The notes under the pieces: model-generated
The model's database searches: none
What the model saw: only the letters and a program-made list of their open reading frames with translations
Told to the model about the DNA's origin: nothing
In this document: positions 1-14,671 of the stretch, piece by piece
Numbering within the stretch: position 1 is the first letter of the stretch
How the letters are laid out: each line of letters opens with the position of its first letter
DNA from: Todiramphus chloris collaris
Taxonomy: Eukaryota; Chordata; Aves; Coraciiformes; Alcedinidae
DNA: 64,000 bases
Assembly: GCA_025345505.1 (NCBI GenBank)
Contig: JANVCC010000261.1
Location: forward strand, 6,023,384 to 6,087,383
Direction of reading: 5' to 3'
Translations under genes and position numbers: made by a program

Positions 1-3000
1 AAATGATCTCAGCCTGTGATCTCAGCCTTACAGGGTGAGACTTCACACCCGGGTCTTTTTGTGACTGGGCACTGCTGGTACCTGAGAGGTGGCAGTGTGG
101 ACAGTGCCGGGTTTAGTGCTCTGTGGGCACCATGCTGGTTTTAAGTGCTGTGTTCAACTGAAACCTCTTCTGATTCCTGGTGCTTCAATGCTCAGGAAAT
201 CTGTCTTCCGTGGAAAGGAGCCGGTGAAGACAGGAGGCTTTCTTATTACATGAGACAAAAAGCTGTGCTGGGAGACCTTACAGAGTAGCCAGCACTGCTT
301 ACCTGAACACCAGTCATCTCCACTCCAGCCCCTGGTCTAGCAGACTGGAAAGCTGGACCTCTTGTGTTGCAGGTGAGCCTGCTGACTGCCTGGCTTTTGA
401 GGCATGGAAGAGAACTGCAATCTGTAGTCCCAAATCTAACAAGTGAACTATGACAAAGGATGTTGTATGATCTGAAATCTGGTGGGTGTAGTAGAAAAAT
501 GCAGTAAAGATTTCTTAGAAATAACCATTCTTTTTTGGTTTATAGTTAAAATAGAGACTCATTCTATGATTCCACAATTATTTTTTGTAATTTTAACTAT
601 TTAAAAGACAAACCCAACCCACTGATACATCTCTGTACTGTAATATGTCACTGCCTAATGGCATGTGCCTTCCCGACCTCTAATCTCAACCAGTTCTCCT
701 TTAGAAGACTGAAGATCGTTGTTTACTATGCAATTTTACACTTACCTGATTGAGACGGGGTTAAAGGGGGCTTCTGTAAATGCTTCTGAAAAGCATTCAT
801 TTGCTAGCTACCAATAGAAGAAAGGTTCAGAGCTGTGTGCATGGTCTTGTGCTGCATGCGTTCACCATCTGTGATTAATCTGGATTAAAGAGGCCACACA
901 TGCAAGAATTTAATTGAGGCACTTTAACCATGTGAAAAGCCTCTCTTGGTGTTTTCTAGTAGTTCTGAACTCAAAGGTGTTACTAGAAGATCTTGATTCT
1001 CTGAAGTACATCCTAGAACTGCTTTACTTCTGGTGTAATTCAGATGATAAACGCTATAGTCACTATAAACATCAGATGGAAGGCAATAAAGGCAAGTATG
1101 ATGTACTAGGCATTTAGTAGAAGACCATCATGTAAAGATGCCTTGCACACAGTGAGTTGCTTAATATGTCTATATAGTGAAAAGTACAGCATTCTGTGTA
1201 AGAAAGGAAGTGATTGGCATTTCTAGATTTGTTTCATTAGTCTTTATTGGGAGTAGTAGGTGTTAGTAGTATTTAAAGCTAGGCAGCATCCTGAAAAATC
1301 AGATGAGTCAAGAGGTTCTGAAGGATTCTGCTTCGTGTTGATGGTTAGGGGGAAGATGGAGCCAATCACTTGATGTAAAAGAATATTGTCTGGTCATCTA
1401 GAAATAATTCTAGAACACTTTCATATGCTGTTAGCAGATAATACTGTTGTTGAAATTTTAATAATGGTTTTCTTGGTATGCCCGGTGAAAAAACATTGCT
1501 TCCATGAAAGACTTTGAAATCTTGGTTACAGTTAGGTCTCTTGCATCCTACAACCAAGAATGGGAGCACACGGGGCAAACTGGAAGAATTATGTTTGTAG
1601 TACAGAACTCTGTTTAGTAAAATATGGAAAAAAAAAATTTGAAGGAAAAGATAAACTGTGTTCATAGACATAAAATGCAATTCATGTCTGCTGGTCTCAT
1701 GTGAGACGGTCGCATCTTTCATTATGAATGAGGATGGTTTTAATGGTATCTACTAGAGCTTAAAAGTACTTCCCTCCCCTGTCAGATTTGAACGTTGTTA
1801 CAAAATGCTGTATTTGGAGATGTTCAATAAACTCTACCTTAATTAGTGATTCAGATATCAACCAGGCAGAACTGGTGTCTTGAATGATGTCCCTGTCTAG
1901 AATCCAGAGGACTACCACTATGTGATACTTGCATGCAGCTTTCAAGATTCAAGCTGTTGTGAGGATGGCCTCTACATGCCATGGACAGAGTACAGGAGCT
2001 GGCTCACTTAAACTCCATCATGCTACTCAGGTTTATGGCTTTTAAAAGAGAAATCCCAGGATTTTTATTTCTATCCAGAAAGAAGGCTCTAGCCTGGCAT
2101 GTAGAAGCTTCCAGAACTTGTACGGATATATGAGGCAAGGAAAATATTAATCATTACTTGGGAGGCATCATTGAGATGTCACATTTTGTAGTTCTTAATT
2201 TTATGGCTCATTTCTGCCTTTTTTGGTATTACTTCACTGTTTATTTCTGTAAACTCTTACGTATTCTTAATGCTTCTTCTGATTTCTTTCCTTAGGAGGG
2301 AAATAAAAGTTTTGACAAGGATTTTGAATTAGGTGCCTCTTTTTCCTAATTGTGGCCCAGGTCTCCAAGATGTTCTTCACCACTGAAGCGTTAACATATA
2401 GGTCAAATAAAGAACATGATTCTTCTCCTGTTCCATGTGACACTTGACTTTGTTTAAAAAAACCCTCTATTTGCCATCAGTTGCTCTTTTTCCTTGTTTG
2501 TTTAGAGGGGTTTTTTTATGATCAATTTTTCTTTTTCCTGAAGGAATAGCAAAGATGTCCTTGTTGATTTGGTACACTGGAGGTTGGTTGGGGGTAACCA
2601 AAATGAAAGTGCTCCCTATCAGCCATACAGAGAATTGAGACTCAAGCAAGTCATGTTTACAGCACTCTGCTATGCTTTTATTTATTTATTAAGAAAACAG
2701 CCTTTTCTTATGTCTGCAAATCAACCATCCAAGCTACTGATGGTTGCTATTTGAAAATGGTTGCCAGCTGATAGGGAATCCACTTCAGAACGAGAACATG
2801 AAAAAAGGTTAAAAGGCAAGCGCAGTGCTGGCAACAGACATCAAAGATCTTATTTTCAGCTGGATATTTAGATATGGAAAACAAATTTAGTAATAGTTTA
2901 CTCCTGTTTATAAATCTGAACATGAGTCAACAGTGTCATGATGTTGCCTCAAGGAAAGAGGAGGGGTGAAGTGTCTGAGACTTAGTTCATAGGATGATAC

Positions 3001-4974
3001 GATTCTGCTTTTGGCTGTTGGTGAGGCTTGAGCTGAGCGCGTTCCCTTTTGACACTGAAACTCAAGAAAAATGAAGGCAACTGAAAATGCAGATTACAGC
3101 AGCAAGAATAACCCAAAGCTGGAAAACAGAACCTCTGAAGAAAACAGTTCTAGCAATGGAGATTTAAATGAGCTATTCCAGGCATCCCAAAAAAAACTTG
3201 TTCTGAATGTGAGGATGCTACATATCAACACGAATTGCCTTGACAGTTTGAAACACCTCTGACATGAGAAGTTTTTAAGAACAGGGCAGATATTTGCTGG
3301 AATTGGTTTAGAGAGAAGCTCCACACTGGAAGTGAGAGATGGGAGGGAAGAGGGTACCTTTGGACATCTGCTCTTGTTTCCTGTGATTTAAGACCTGAGG
3401 CTGTGTGAAGCTGTGTTTATATCCCTTCCTTCTCATATGTGTGGCTTTTAGTGTTTTTATTAATGAGTTAAAGGGCTGGAAACAGAACATCAGACATAAG
3501 CAGTAAGTGAAACCAGGCTGTGTATTGATCTGCATGAAAACAGTAGTTATTTCAGTAAGAATATAAAAATTATATATGTAGGAACAAAGGAATATAAGGT
3601 ACATTTACAGGATAGTGAAGCACTATTTTAAGAAGCATCATTTCTGAAAAGAGCTTGGTTATCCACTTTAAGATTTTTTTTTTTTTTTCCTGATTTCTGT
3701 GGTAAAAGGGCCTGCTGTAACCAGTGGGTATATAAGATGGGCATATACATTTGGGACTGATGTGATTGCAGCCAGAATACAATTTATGGCTGGTTTCCAC
3801 AGTGGAAGAGACACGGGGAAAGGCAGGGTTCCTAGAAGAGGCATATAAACACGATAGGCTGGAAAATAATATTGCTTGCAAACTCTGGGGGCTTGGAAGG
3901 GAAGTTCATTTCATTCAGCTGCAGTCTCCAGGAGCTTTCCCTTATCAAAGCGGTGAAATTAAGCTGTGTGATGTTAAAGGTGAAAGAGCCTGCCAGGCCA
4001 AGTCACAGCAGAACTGGAATTGTAAGTAAACAAAATGGTAGCAATGAGCATGGGGGGGGAAAATAGGAATTTGAGGGTAGAACTTCCCTGGAAACATTGC
4101 AATCAAGATTGATGGAGGAAGTTTTTTCTCCCCTATCCAAAAAACCAAAAAGCCGTAAGCCTTAACCCAAAAGAAATAATTCATTGGAGTCCTCTGGCTT
4201 GTGCTATCAAAGAGATAAGACTTAGATGATTGCATTGGCTCCTTCTGGCTTCGTAATTTATTTTGCAAAATGATGGGGGGGTAATTGAGAGATTAGCAGC
4301 TCTCACAGGAGTGGAAGGAGGGCTTTTCCATGACTGGCACTCTGTAATCTCTCTCTGAAAGTGTCTTTTTCAGTCTCTGGACCTGTTCTTTTTAGATGAT
4401 TAATATTTCTATTGATTTTTATGTCAGAGGACCGTCTCTTACCCTTTTTCTTCTCGTAGCAGTGAGAGGACTGTTCAGTTACCCTCTAGCGAATTCCTCT
4501 CTACTCTTTTACTTGTGGGGTTTTTGGTTTTTTGCTCCAATATTTGTTTCATTTTGTCCAACAGCAAAGTTTCCGGAGTCACATAATTACTGACTCCAGT
4601 TTCTTTTAATTCCTTGTACGGCTAGAAACTTCCATCCAAACGTATCCTTCAGGTTGCAAAATGTGAGGAAAAAGTGGAAGCAGTTGGTGGCGTGGATACT
4701 TTTCCTGTTAAACACACCATGAACTTATTTTGGGATAGAGGAGGCTTGGCTTATGCTTCCCGTATTTGTTAACCCTTTGGAGATAGAATAATGAAACTAT
4801 ACATACTGCACATGGAGGGAAACAGCAACAGCAGGCTATATAAAAGAAAGTAGGTGATGACAAAGCAGGAAGATTACTGACTTCAAAACGATCCTGCCGG
4901 CAATCTTACTGAGCTGTGGAGAGCGCTCTGCAAATTTGAGTGTGTCTGGAGTTAGTGATCGACAGCAAAAGTCA

Positions 4975-5378
4975 CTGGGATGGTTGGGGGCTGTGGCATA
5001 TGGGGTATGAGGAAAGCTGGAGGAAGTTAGGCTTGTTCAGACTGAAATAAAAGAAACAGGGTTGGGGTCAGCGTTCCGCCAGCCAGAGGGGGTTTGTAGA
5101 GAAGACAAGTGAGACCCTTCTCGAAGGTGCACAATGAAAGGGCAGCGTACGCAACAGGGAAAATTCCATTTGTGTGCAAGGAAAAGCTTTGGCACCTCGG
5201 TTGTGGGTAAGGCTGGGAAGGGGACCTAGAGTTGCCTTGGAGTCTTCATCCTTGGACCCTTTAGAGCCTTGATGGAACAGGGTGCTGGGATCCACCCTTG
5301 AGGCTGGTGTAGCTTTGAGCGGGAGGTTAGACTTTGTGACCTCCTGAGGTCCCTTCCAAATTAAATTACATGATATCT
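4975..5378 (+). mobile_element. CR1 LINE 3' fragment, eroded
   Basis: The order of diagnostic CR1 3'-end segments is kept: a GAGGAAAGCTG-like and GCTTGTTCAG-like stretch, an AAATTCCATTTG-like segment, and finally a TTAGACT...GACCTCCTGAGGTCCCTTCCAA segment just before the 3' end. The fragment is 5'-truncated, as CR1 insertions usually are. The terminal ATTCTATG repeats are degraded to ATTACATGAT. Many mismatches to the general CR1 pattern suggest an old insertion. Confidence 0.8.
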
Positions 5379-8300
5379 TAAGGACATTACAGATTTGTCC
5401 TGGAAGGATAGAACTCCCTTCCCTTTATTTCCTGCTTATTTCTAAAAGCTGAATCTGTAATCTGTAAACCTTAGCTTAAGTTGGAGAATTATATTCTGAT
5501 GTTTATTTCATTTTATGAGATGCTGTTAGGAGTTGGGCAGCGAGGTAAGGAAAGGAATGTAACCTGTTTTCAGCACCTACAGTGCACTGGTGACATTTCT
5601 TTTCCTTGGAAAGGAAGCTCTGTGGGGTACTACAAGGTGTAGTGGTAAGAATTATAGCCATCTAGTTTCTCTGGTTCCCTACCTCCTGAATTATAGTATG
5701 AAATTTGGAGCTGATGCTCAGCTTCACTTTTTTTCTCCCTTTTGGGGATGTGTGTGGGAGGTTTTTTTCTCCCCCTCCCTTTTCTTCCTTGTATCACTCC
5801 AAAATAGTTCTCTCTAAACTCTACAAATACTGCCAGGAGAAAATTTGGCGTGTGCACATAATTTAACTGTTCACTTATTCCTAATTGACAAGAATATGCC
5901 TTCAAACTAAGAATATTCTGGTTTTGCAGTTTGTTGTAAGGTTTATTTTGTATCTAATTTGTGACTAATTGGTTATACCATATGATAACACTATTTTGAA
6001 ATCGGATGCCTCAATTTTTTTGTTTTAGTTTTTTACAATTTTGTTAATTTAAAGGAACTTTTCTGCTTGGCTGTTGGTGTTTTCTGGACACTCCTATTAA
6101 TGTTTGAGCCTAGTAAGGGCAGTAGGTCTTCAGTTCATAGCTGAGGTTCACTTAACAGATGGCCTTCCTTGGCTTACTTGCTGGTTCTCCTCCCCCTCTC
6201 TTCCCTTCTCTTGAGAGAGGTCTCGGTGCTCATGGCTGTTAACTTGTGGAAACTGGATCCTACTGGTTTAAGCCCTTGTGCATCCAAGCTGAGAATGCTC
6301 ATGCTTATTCTGAGCAGTTGTCCTGATGCACAAGGTTTTCTTCCTTCTTCAACCTCCTTGTTTTCTTCCTTCCAGGAAATTTTCCCCACCCCTCCAGGTT
6401 TCCTCTTAGGCCAGTCAGACACCCATGCTGTTTTTCAGGAGGTGACCAGGTAGGAGCTTTGAACAGCCTTTTGCCTCATTTTCATGTCATCTCCCCAGTA
6501 TTATCTGTGTGCTTAAACTTTATGGTTGTCAAATGTGATGATCTTGCTATACTTGAGCCCTCAGCATTTCCTTTTCAGTCTATGTGGTTCCAGAGATCCC
6601 TTAAACTGGGTCACAAGTTAGTTCCTTGAAAAATCTTCTTTGTGATCAAGTGGACTGAGGCTTCGGGCAGGGATGGAAGGAGTGGGCTTGGTGGCTCGCT
6701 GGGATAGATGCCAAATAGCTTCCTCTGAATCCTCACCTCTCTTCTCCCCATTCCTTGTGGTACAGTAGATACTGCAACTGTGCTAACCAGGGTGGATTTT
6801 CCTTTTTGTAGCTCAAGAGCCATGTTTTCCAAGCATTATAATTTTTCATGAATTTAGTTCCTTCTTAGATATAACCATTAATATCACCAATCTCTTTTCT
6901 TCTCCTTTTTCTGTTTTCCATTTTCCATCTTCCACAATTTCTTTGTTGCAGTGCTGGTAATGACACTTCCCAAATTGCTTAGAAAAGATAAAATCAAATC
7001 AACTCTCTCTCAGGGCAGAATCTCCCACAAGAGTGAAACCTAAAGTCTTGACCCATGTTTCATAGCTCAGAATATAGGGATCCTCCAAAAGGTTAGGTTA
7101 GCCATATGTTCTCCAAGGGAGAGTACGTGAAGGGCTAATACTGTGCTTGGGCACGTTTGGGCTCAGAAACATAAAGCTGACATGTACCACTTTAAGACAA
7201 ACTTCTTAAATGAAATCTTAGTGTTCAGGAGGAGTTGGTGTGGCATGCTGCAACAGCTCTTCGCTCCATCACACCTGCTTCTCACACCAACATCCAGCTT
7301 TGAAGCAAATGGCAAAAACGTGACATCCTGAACTTTGGTGCTGAGCAACAAATTCCATCCTGCTTAATGAAGTATGAACAGAGATCTCCTGCTGATCGTG
7401 GTTTTCTTTGCTTCAAATTAAAAGTGGTTTTTTTCTGTTTATTGTACAGCACTTGAAAAGTTATTTTAGTGAGCCAACAGTCTAACTGCTTTATCCTTTA
7501 CCAGCCTGAACTGCTCTCAACTATTCAGTATTAACCGGACCAAAAAGTGCTATCTCAAAACAAACTGAAGTATAGCTCTACCCAGGAAAGCCATGGAAAC
7601 ACATTTATTTTTTTGTTCTTCAGCTGGAAGCAAATGTTCTGTTCTCATACCATGCAAAACTGGAATAGATTCAGGTCAGGCAATTAATACTCATTCCTTG
7701 AGACTCCTTGACAGTTTTAACTACAGTCACTCCCCTCTCCAGCCCACTCTTTTCACTTCTAACTATGAGAATGGGAATTCCTTCATCTTTTGGGAATTGC
7801 ACTTGCATTTCTCTGAGCCTCAATGGATAAAAGTCTGTTAAAACTTTATCTGAGTGGAACACATTTGGTATACGAATTGTATTCTTGGGTTTTGTGATAC
7901 AAAAATACCAGTGCTCACCAAAAATGGCTTTTGCTGGGAAGTGTTTTTACTGGGTTATTGTGGGCACTTTTATCCTAATCTCTGTATTACTAAATTTGTT
8001 ACAGGGAATATTAATCCAGGTGAGTCACAGCAGATCAGCAAGGCTTCCTTGGCTATGATCTAAAATGTCACTGATAAAGCCTAAAACCTTTTCCTTAGGC
8101 AAAAATGCAGCCATCCACTAGTCTGCAGTGGATACCAATCAGTCTTGTGCAAACAGACACGTAATGCCTTCCTCTCTGACCTTCACTGACCATCTGATTA
8201 GAAATCTGTTTAGTACATTAGCAACTGTCTCTGCCTAGAAACCCAAGAAATGCCCATGGAGAGTGTTTGTATAAACTACCAGGCATGGAAAATATTACAT

Positions 8301-11300
8301 ACAATTTTTTTACTAGTCCTTAAGTCAGGATGTGGCATTACACCCAAAGGAGACGAAAAATCAGTTATTTGCTTTCTTCATTTCAAATTTGTCCTTCTCT
8401 CGCCTGTGTACGATTTGAGGGTTCAAGTGGCAGCAGAAGAGTTGAGAAGGCTGTATTGTGCTGAACAAAATGAGGGCTGTTCTCCAAAACCCTGTTCCCT
8501 GCTACACAGGGTCCATCTATACTGAAGGAAAAAGAATAAGTAACAACAGATTAGTTGTGCAGGGAACCACAAAACACATTGCCTGTATGGAAGAGTCAGG
8601 CCTCCTCTCAACGTTGAATTCAGCTGCTGCTGGAAAGGTCTCCCCTCCCCCTGCAGTGTTGTGTGAACCAACACCTTTTTCTTTTCTTTTCCTTTTTTTT
8701 TCCCCCCGCCTCTCTTTATAATGTGTGTTACAGAGGTTTAATGTGCTGGAGCTGGTTGGATATTTTTCTCATTAAAATTTATGTTTTGAATAGTTACCAG
8801 GTCAGCAAACTGGCTAAACAAAAAGGAGGAGGATTTAGCAGAGTCTAAGCCAGCCATTTACAACTAAATCTCTCGGGGTCTCTAATCACTAGTGAATCTA
8901 ACTATCACTTTGATTTGAAGGGAGATTAAGGATTAGAAATATTTTATAAATCTATTTTTAACTTCAGTGCTGTTCTACAGAAGCGAAGGATTCAGTGCAG
9001 CTTTTTCACCCTTTCTTCCCTCCTGCAGCAGTCTGGAATGATTTAGTTGGATAGACTGAAAAAATCTGAAGTGTCTCTACTCTGGCCATACCCAGTGCAT
9101 GAAAAAGCTGTCAGTGGTGTGGCCAGTAATGCCTTGATACAGAAGAAATTTTGCTATCACAAAATGGGGTCATGGTAAGAAAGGGTTTGCCTGGGAAACT
9201 TTTGATTCGTACAAATCGTGGATGGTTATTTTCAGCTTTTTTTTTGTGTCTTTAAACCAAGTCTGAACACTTATGCCCTGGTTCCCACTGAGAGTGGCCT
9301 CTGTGGGGTACTGCAAGTCCTTCACCCATCACTCCCAACTTGCTGTTTTGTCTGTCAGGGGAACGTCCCGTGCTGTGGTTTGCTGTCATCCTCCTAGACA
9401 GGGGGATTTCAAATGCCAGTAGAAGCTGCCAGGGCGAGTCTAGGTAGGGGGAATCAAGTGTTTGGATACAAGGTGGTGGACCTGCCTTCCCCTACTGTAT
9501 GTGTGCTTTGCCTTTTCCAAACTTCGGGGTAGCCTGTTCTAGTAGTGAGTGACTTTGGGAATCTGTCCCAGAGAAGCCCTGTGGATGCACAAGCAGCATC
9601 CTCCCGTTCCCCCAGGACACTGCACCTTTTCCTCCCTTCCCCTCGGTCATCTCCACCGGCTGCTCGAACCATTTTGCTCTGCTAGGTAAATTCACAAAGC
9701 AGAAGTGGGGTCAGGGGGAGGCGTGATGCCTCCCATTTCTCTGAAAGCTTCATCATGATTTGCTGCTTTTTTAAATACCAAAAATAACATTCTGAACTGA
9801 TGTGTAAATGTTAATGAAACCGAGCTGGGGTAAAGGTGCTGAGGTTTGCCTGGAAATGCCATCTGGAGATCTGTCAGCACAGGGCTTGTTCTTTGTATTA
9901 TTCTTTCAACCTGCTGTAAACAATTTCAATGGCTTCTGGATTTCCCCTTGATATACAAATGAATCTTCAGTGCTGATCCTCCCTCTGATTCTCCGTATCA
10001 GTTCTGATGCCAAATGAAAACAAAACTCCCTTCTGTGTAATAGCTCAACTGCGTCTCTGCTCCTGGGGGACTAGTCCTGGCAGGGAAGGAAGCCAGCCCT
10101 CTCTCTGCCACCAGCCTTCAGCAGTTTGTCAGGTCAGAGTGCAGAAAGTCAAGGTGGAGACCTGATCCTTGAAACCTGTCTCCAAGGCACCAGCTCTGGC
10201 ACCCCGGGCAAGGCGAAAAAAGCAGGGCAGAAGATGAACTGCAGCTTGCCCCTTCCACAGCTTTGTATAAAGCCTTTGAACCCTTGCCCTAAGGGGAGCC
10301 AGGGTGCCCCTGCAAGGCAGGGGGCTTCCAACAATGCTCTCCTTGTGCTGCCTGGCTTCTCCAAGCGCCGCGGCATCTGGGATTATCCTCTAAACTGCCT
10401 GGTGAGAAGGAACCCCCTTCTGGTGTAAGAATGATTTCCTACTCTTGCTGATGGATGAAGCTGAAATAAAGCAGTTTAATTTTTAGAAAACTGTCGACCC
10501 TGAAAGGATTGAGCTATTATTTTAATTAATGTAATAAGCAAACACTACTTGGAAATCATTAAAAGAACATACGCACAGCTCCCCATCCTGCTGTCTGACA
10601 TGTATTGATGAAACTTTTCTTGAACCAGAGGGATGCAGGTTAATTTTTTCCTGCTAAATTGACGGCAGCGTGGGCAAGACGTTTTGCTGTTGCTTTCTAT
10701 TGCGCTTCCGTCACCAGGAAATTTGTAGTCAAATACAGGCTATTAGTGTAAGTGTGGGTGAATGTTGCGAGTGAACATTCATAATGAACTCCTCGCGGGG
10801 GGTTGAAATGAGAGTTGGCAGAATCAATTTTCAGCTATCCCGGTTTTCCTTAGTCATGCTGACCTGTTGAAACTCTTGCAGGTCCACCTTGAAGCTCGCA
10901 AGGTTGAGAGGGGGCAGCTTATGTCAAAAGGCTTCTCAGATGCATAATGGAAAGTAGAAAAGAAAATTGTACTATACAATAACTGGAGATTTAAAGTTTC
11001 AGCATATATAAGCTACATATGCGTATGCATTTCCTGCCCTGCTGGATTTGAAGCTGTGGCTTGAAATTTGCTTCCTGGATTCATGTGTTCCCTGAGTGTA
11101 AGGCTATAGAATCAGCTGGTCTGCCTCAAGGATTGCATTTGGAGCAGTTCATTTTTTTTATGCGTATACAGTTCTGACTGCAGGAGAAAGATGGGGTTTG
11201 TAGCAGGGATGTGAGGCCAGATTGAACCTGCTAACTCAAATGAAACAGAAGACGGGCAGCGTGAACTCAAGTTGCTCACCAAGGTGTAGGGTTGTCCAAC

Positions 11301-14300
11301 CCTAGTTGGTGGCACTGAGCGAGCACGATGCAGACATCCCTTCTGTGGGCATCAAAGCACTGGGAAAGTATCTTGGAAAAATTCTGCTGCAGAAAAGAAA
11401 GAAATAACTCTAAATCTTCAGATCTGTATGGAGGGTGGAAAAGTTTAACCAAGTTTCAGAATACAGAACTATTCTGTATGGTCGGTGAAGCAGGTTTCAT
11501 AGAAAGTTTAAGATCCTTTGGAAAGAGGCTGCTGGAAAAAATGGGCAAGCAAATGGCTAGCATGAGGTAAAATGCAGATGAGTATCAGGCTTGCAAGCAC
11601 AGAAAACCCACTTTTCAATAGTGTAACGACTTTGTAAAATAACACAGCAAGCATTTTTGGGGATAAATCCCTACTCACATGGTTCTGCTTAGTATAGCTG
11701 GTGCTCAGCTGACAGGAGCTGGAGCTCTCTGCATTGCCCAGACCCTCAGGATGGGCAGGGTTCTAAATCTCACTGTGCTTCGTGTTGCTCAGTGACAGCA
11801 GGTGGAAGGTGATGAAGATGGCAGATGAGCTGATCTGTGGTGTCATTTCTTTGTCTTTACATCACACGTGTGCAATCCTTATACCTGGTTTTCTCAAGGA
11901 GACAGCCAAAACTAGCAAGATAGCACCACAGAGTCAGAGGAGTTGTTTAATGAAGGCTGAGACCCTAAGTAATTATGGACCTGAAGGATGAAAATGAAGA
12001 AGATTCAGGATATATATTTTTGGGGAAAAAATTCTGATTATTATTGCATTGCCCTGTTGCCTTTACCTGTGAAGAAGGAGTTGTCATATTCTAACTTTTT
12101 TTAATGTGTAGAAGTGGAACTCTGCTATAAGGTTAAGGCAGATGACCCAACACTTGCTCTTTAGCCCTCACTTCTTTCCGTCAGTGCTGCTTGAGTTCGG
12201 TCCTGGAAGTGGAATCAGCTTTAATAAGGGAAACGAAAATCTTGTTTTCAGACAGATGTTGGCTATGAAAAGCAGAAACATGTTAGAAAGCTTGATCTGA
12301 TGAGCTGTACATATGGTTTAACTTTTCGGTAGAGAATGCAATTAAATTGTCTGGCGATCGTGGATTAGTCCATAGTGCTTTGTGCTGTGATCTTGCACGA
12401 AGATCTTAAGTGTGTGGTTTTGGTATTTCTGGTATATGGAAGCTGCTAGTGCTGTAGCTTTTCTGTTGTGAGCGATTGGTCTCTGGCTCAGTTTATTTAC
12501 TAATTAAACTTCCTTTTTTCACCAATCACTAGAGTGATGTGCTATGTGGTCATAGATAAACTCATCCTCTATTACCCTGGGAAGAATGCTTTTTAACTTT
12601 CATTTTTCTCAATATTAATACTAACTCCAAAGCTGCTTTTTTTAATGTAGAAGAAAAAATCATTGAGTACCATAGATTTTGGTGGTTTTTTACTGTATAT
12701 TTAATACATCTTTTTGAAGTATGAAGTAATGCAGCTAAAAAAGGAAGGAAGGGACCTTTTTTAGGAAATGACTGCTTCAAGAACTGCAATTGATGTCATT
12801 TCATCTGTGGATATCCTAACTGTGTCTTTGCCTTTCTACTCCCTGTGTTCAGAAATCTCAACTGAAATTGTCACTTTCCTGAAAGGAACATTAAGCTGTT
12901 GGATAAACTTTTTCAATGCTTTGTGATAACTCGAGCAAAGAGTTGTCTTCTGCCTGGTTTGGGGTTTGACTTCTTTTAGCTTGGGATGTCTCAGTTTTCT
13001 GGTCGCTAAGCATCATCTGTCTCTCTTCTGACTATCTACAGTAATCAATTTTAAGTGTCTGAAACTCAAATATCCTTTCTCTCCATCCGTGGCATCTTCA
13101 CAGTCTTAAATCTGTGCGCTAACACAAACTGCTCGGTATTGATTGAGTTTCATTATTCAAGGAATAACTTTTTCTAACTGCAAGCATTAACAGTGTTTTT
13201 TCTCTTAATCCCAGGGGTAGATTTAAGATCACCTTCTAAAACTAAAGTTCTTTCACAGAAATTTAGAGCACAGAATTTCTCTGGAGCATTTGCAGCTGCT
13301 AATGTTAGTTTGTCTGCTGTGCTTAGGAATCGGTTTGTAATAACATATCTTGTGATAATCCAGCAGCTGGGAACTTGGTGTGCATTCGGAGACAAATAGG
13401 CGGCCAAGCACTCTGATAATTACCACTTCACAGCCCTTTGCTGCAAAATGGGATTGGTGCAAAAATGGCTTTCAGCCGGAGATGCCCCAAACCAATAGCA
13501 GGGAGAAGGTCTCACTAGAAACACATATAGGATAAAATATTCAATAGCATTTCAGAAAGCATTAGCGAGGCAAAGTACAACTCTTTAAATCATGAATTAT
13601 CATTTACACGGGTAAAACAAAATCCCCTAAGTGGTCTTCTAAAAACACTTCTGAAACTAAACCACCCCACGTGCAGTCTGTAGCATTTATTTTCTGTTGA
13701 GCTGCTTTGGGCAGGGCTGCCTTACTAACTGGTTTTGTTTGGCTCTCAGCAAGCTGGCAGACGTACTACAAGAGAGTAAAAAATTGGCTAGGCACTCTGT
13801 TTCTTTATACCTTTTGGATTCAGCTATGCTAATTTGAACTGCCAGAAGAGGGTTTAGATGGGTACTCACCTTATTCAAGGTAATGAAACAAAATACGTGT
13901 GACGGAATGCATTCAAGAGAACTGAGGCAGATGCGTATCTCACTTAGATCTGCATTTTAGATTTATCATCTTTGTTGCCTTCTTGAGTAGCAGTGAAAAA
14001 CTAAACGAAGTGGCAGTACTGAAGCTGTATGCTCTTACTCACCATGTCTGTTCACCCACCTTTGGAGCTCACCCTCTTTCCCTTTTCTTGGTGACACTGT
14101 AGCACATGCTGTGAACATATGCCAAAATGCTCGCTCTTAAGAGCTGCTTTCATTCATCTTGAGCTGTTATCGAGAGCTTTGTCTGCTTCGTAGATAAATT
14201 GCACAACACTTGAAGCAATGGCCTTTTGTACTGGAAAGCAGACAAATGATTCTGACAGAAACTCAGTTTCCTTCATAGAGAGTGAGTGGAGATGGCTTAC

Positions 14301-14671
14301 CTCATGCAGAATATGGGTGTCAGAACACCTTCTGCTTCTCAGCTGAGGCAGTGATATAAACGTGGCTGCTGATCCTAAACAAAAAAAAAAAAAATCAGAA
14401 ATGTTTGCTTGCTGCAAACTACTTTGCATGCCTGGTAGATATTCCAATGTTATGCTCCAAAAACTGTCATCCATAAGCTACTACATGTATTTCATTAAGG
14501 TGATTTTCAGATCATGTATTATTTTGGCTCTACACTTGTTTTGAATTCTCTTTAATATAGTTTTAGCTGTAGCATAAATGTACCTAACATCAAATACTCT
14601 TTGACAGGATACTTGTTGAAAAAAAAAAAAACCCCAGATCTGTGGTGTATTGAAGGCTTCATTTCAGTTCT

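Noticed and set aside
550..580. ATTCTATGATTCC as a CR1 3' terminus
   Set aside because: No CR1 tail sequence precedes it. The short match is chance.
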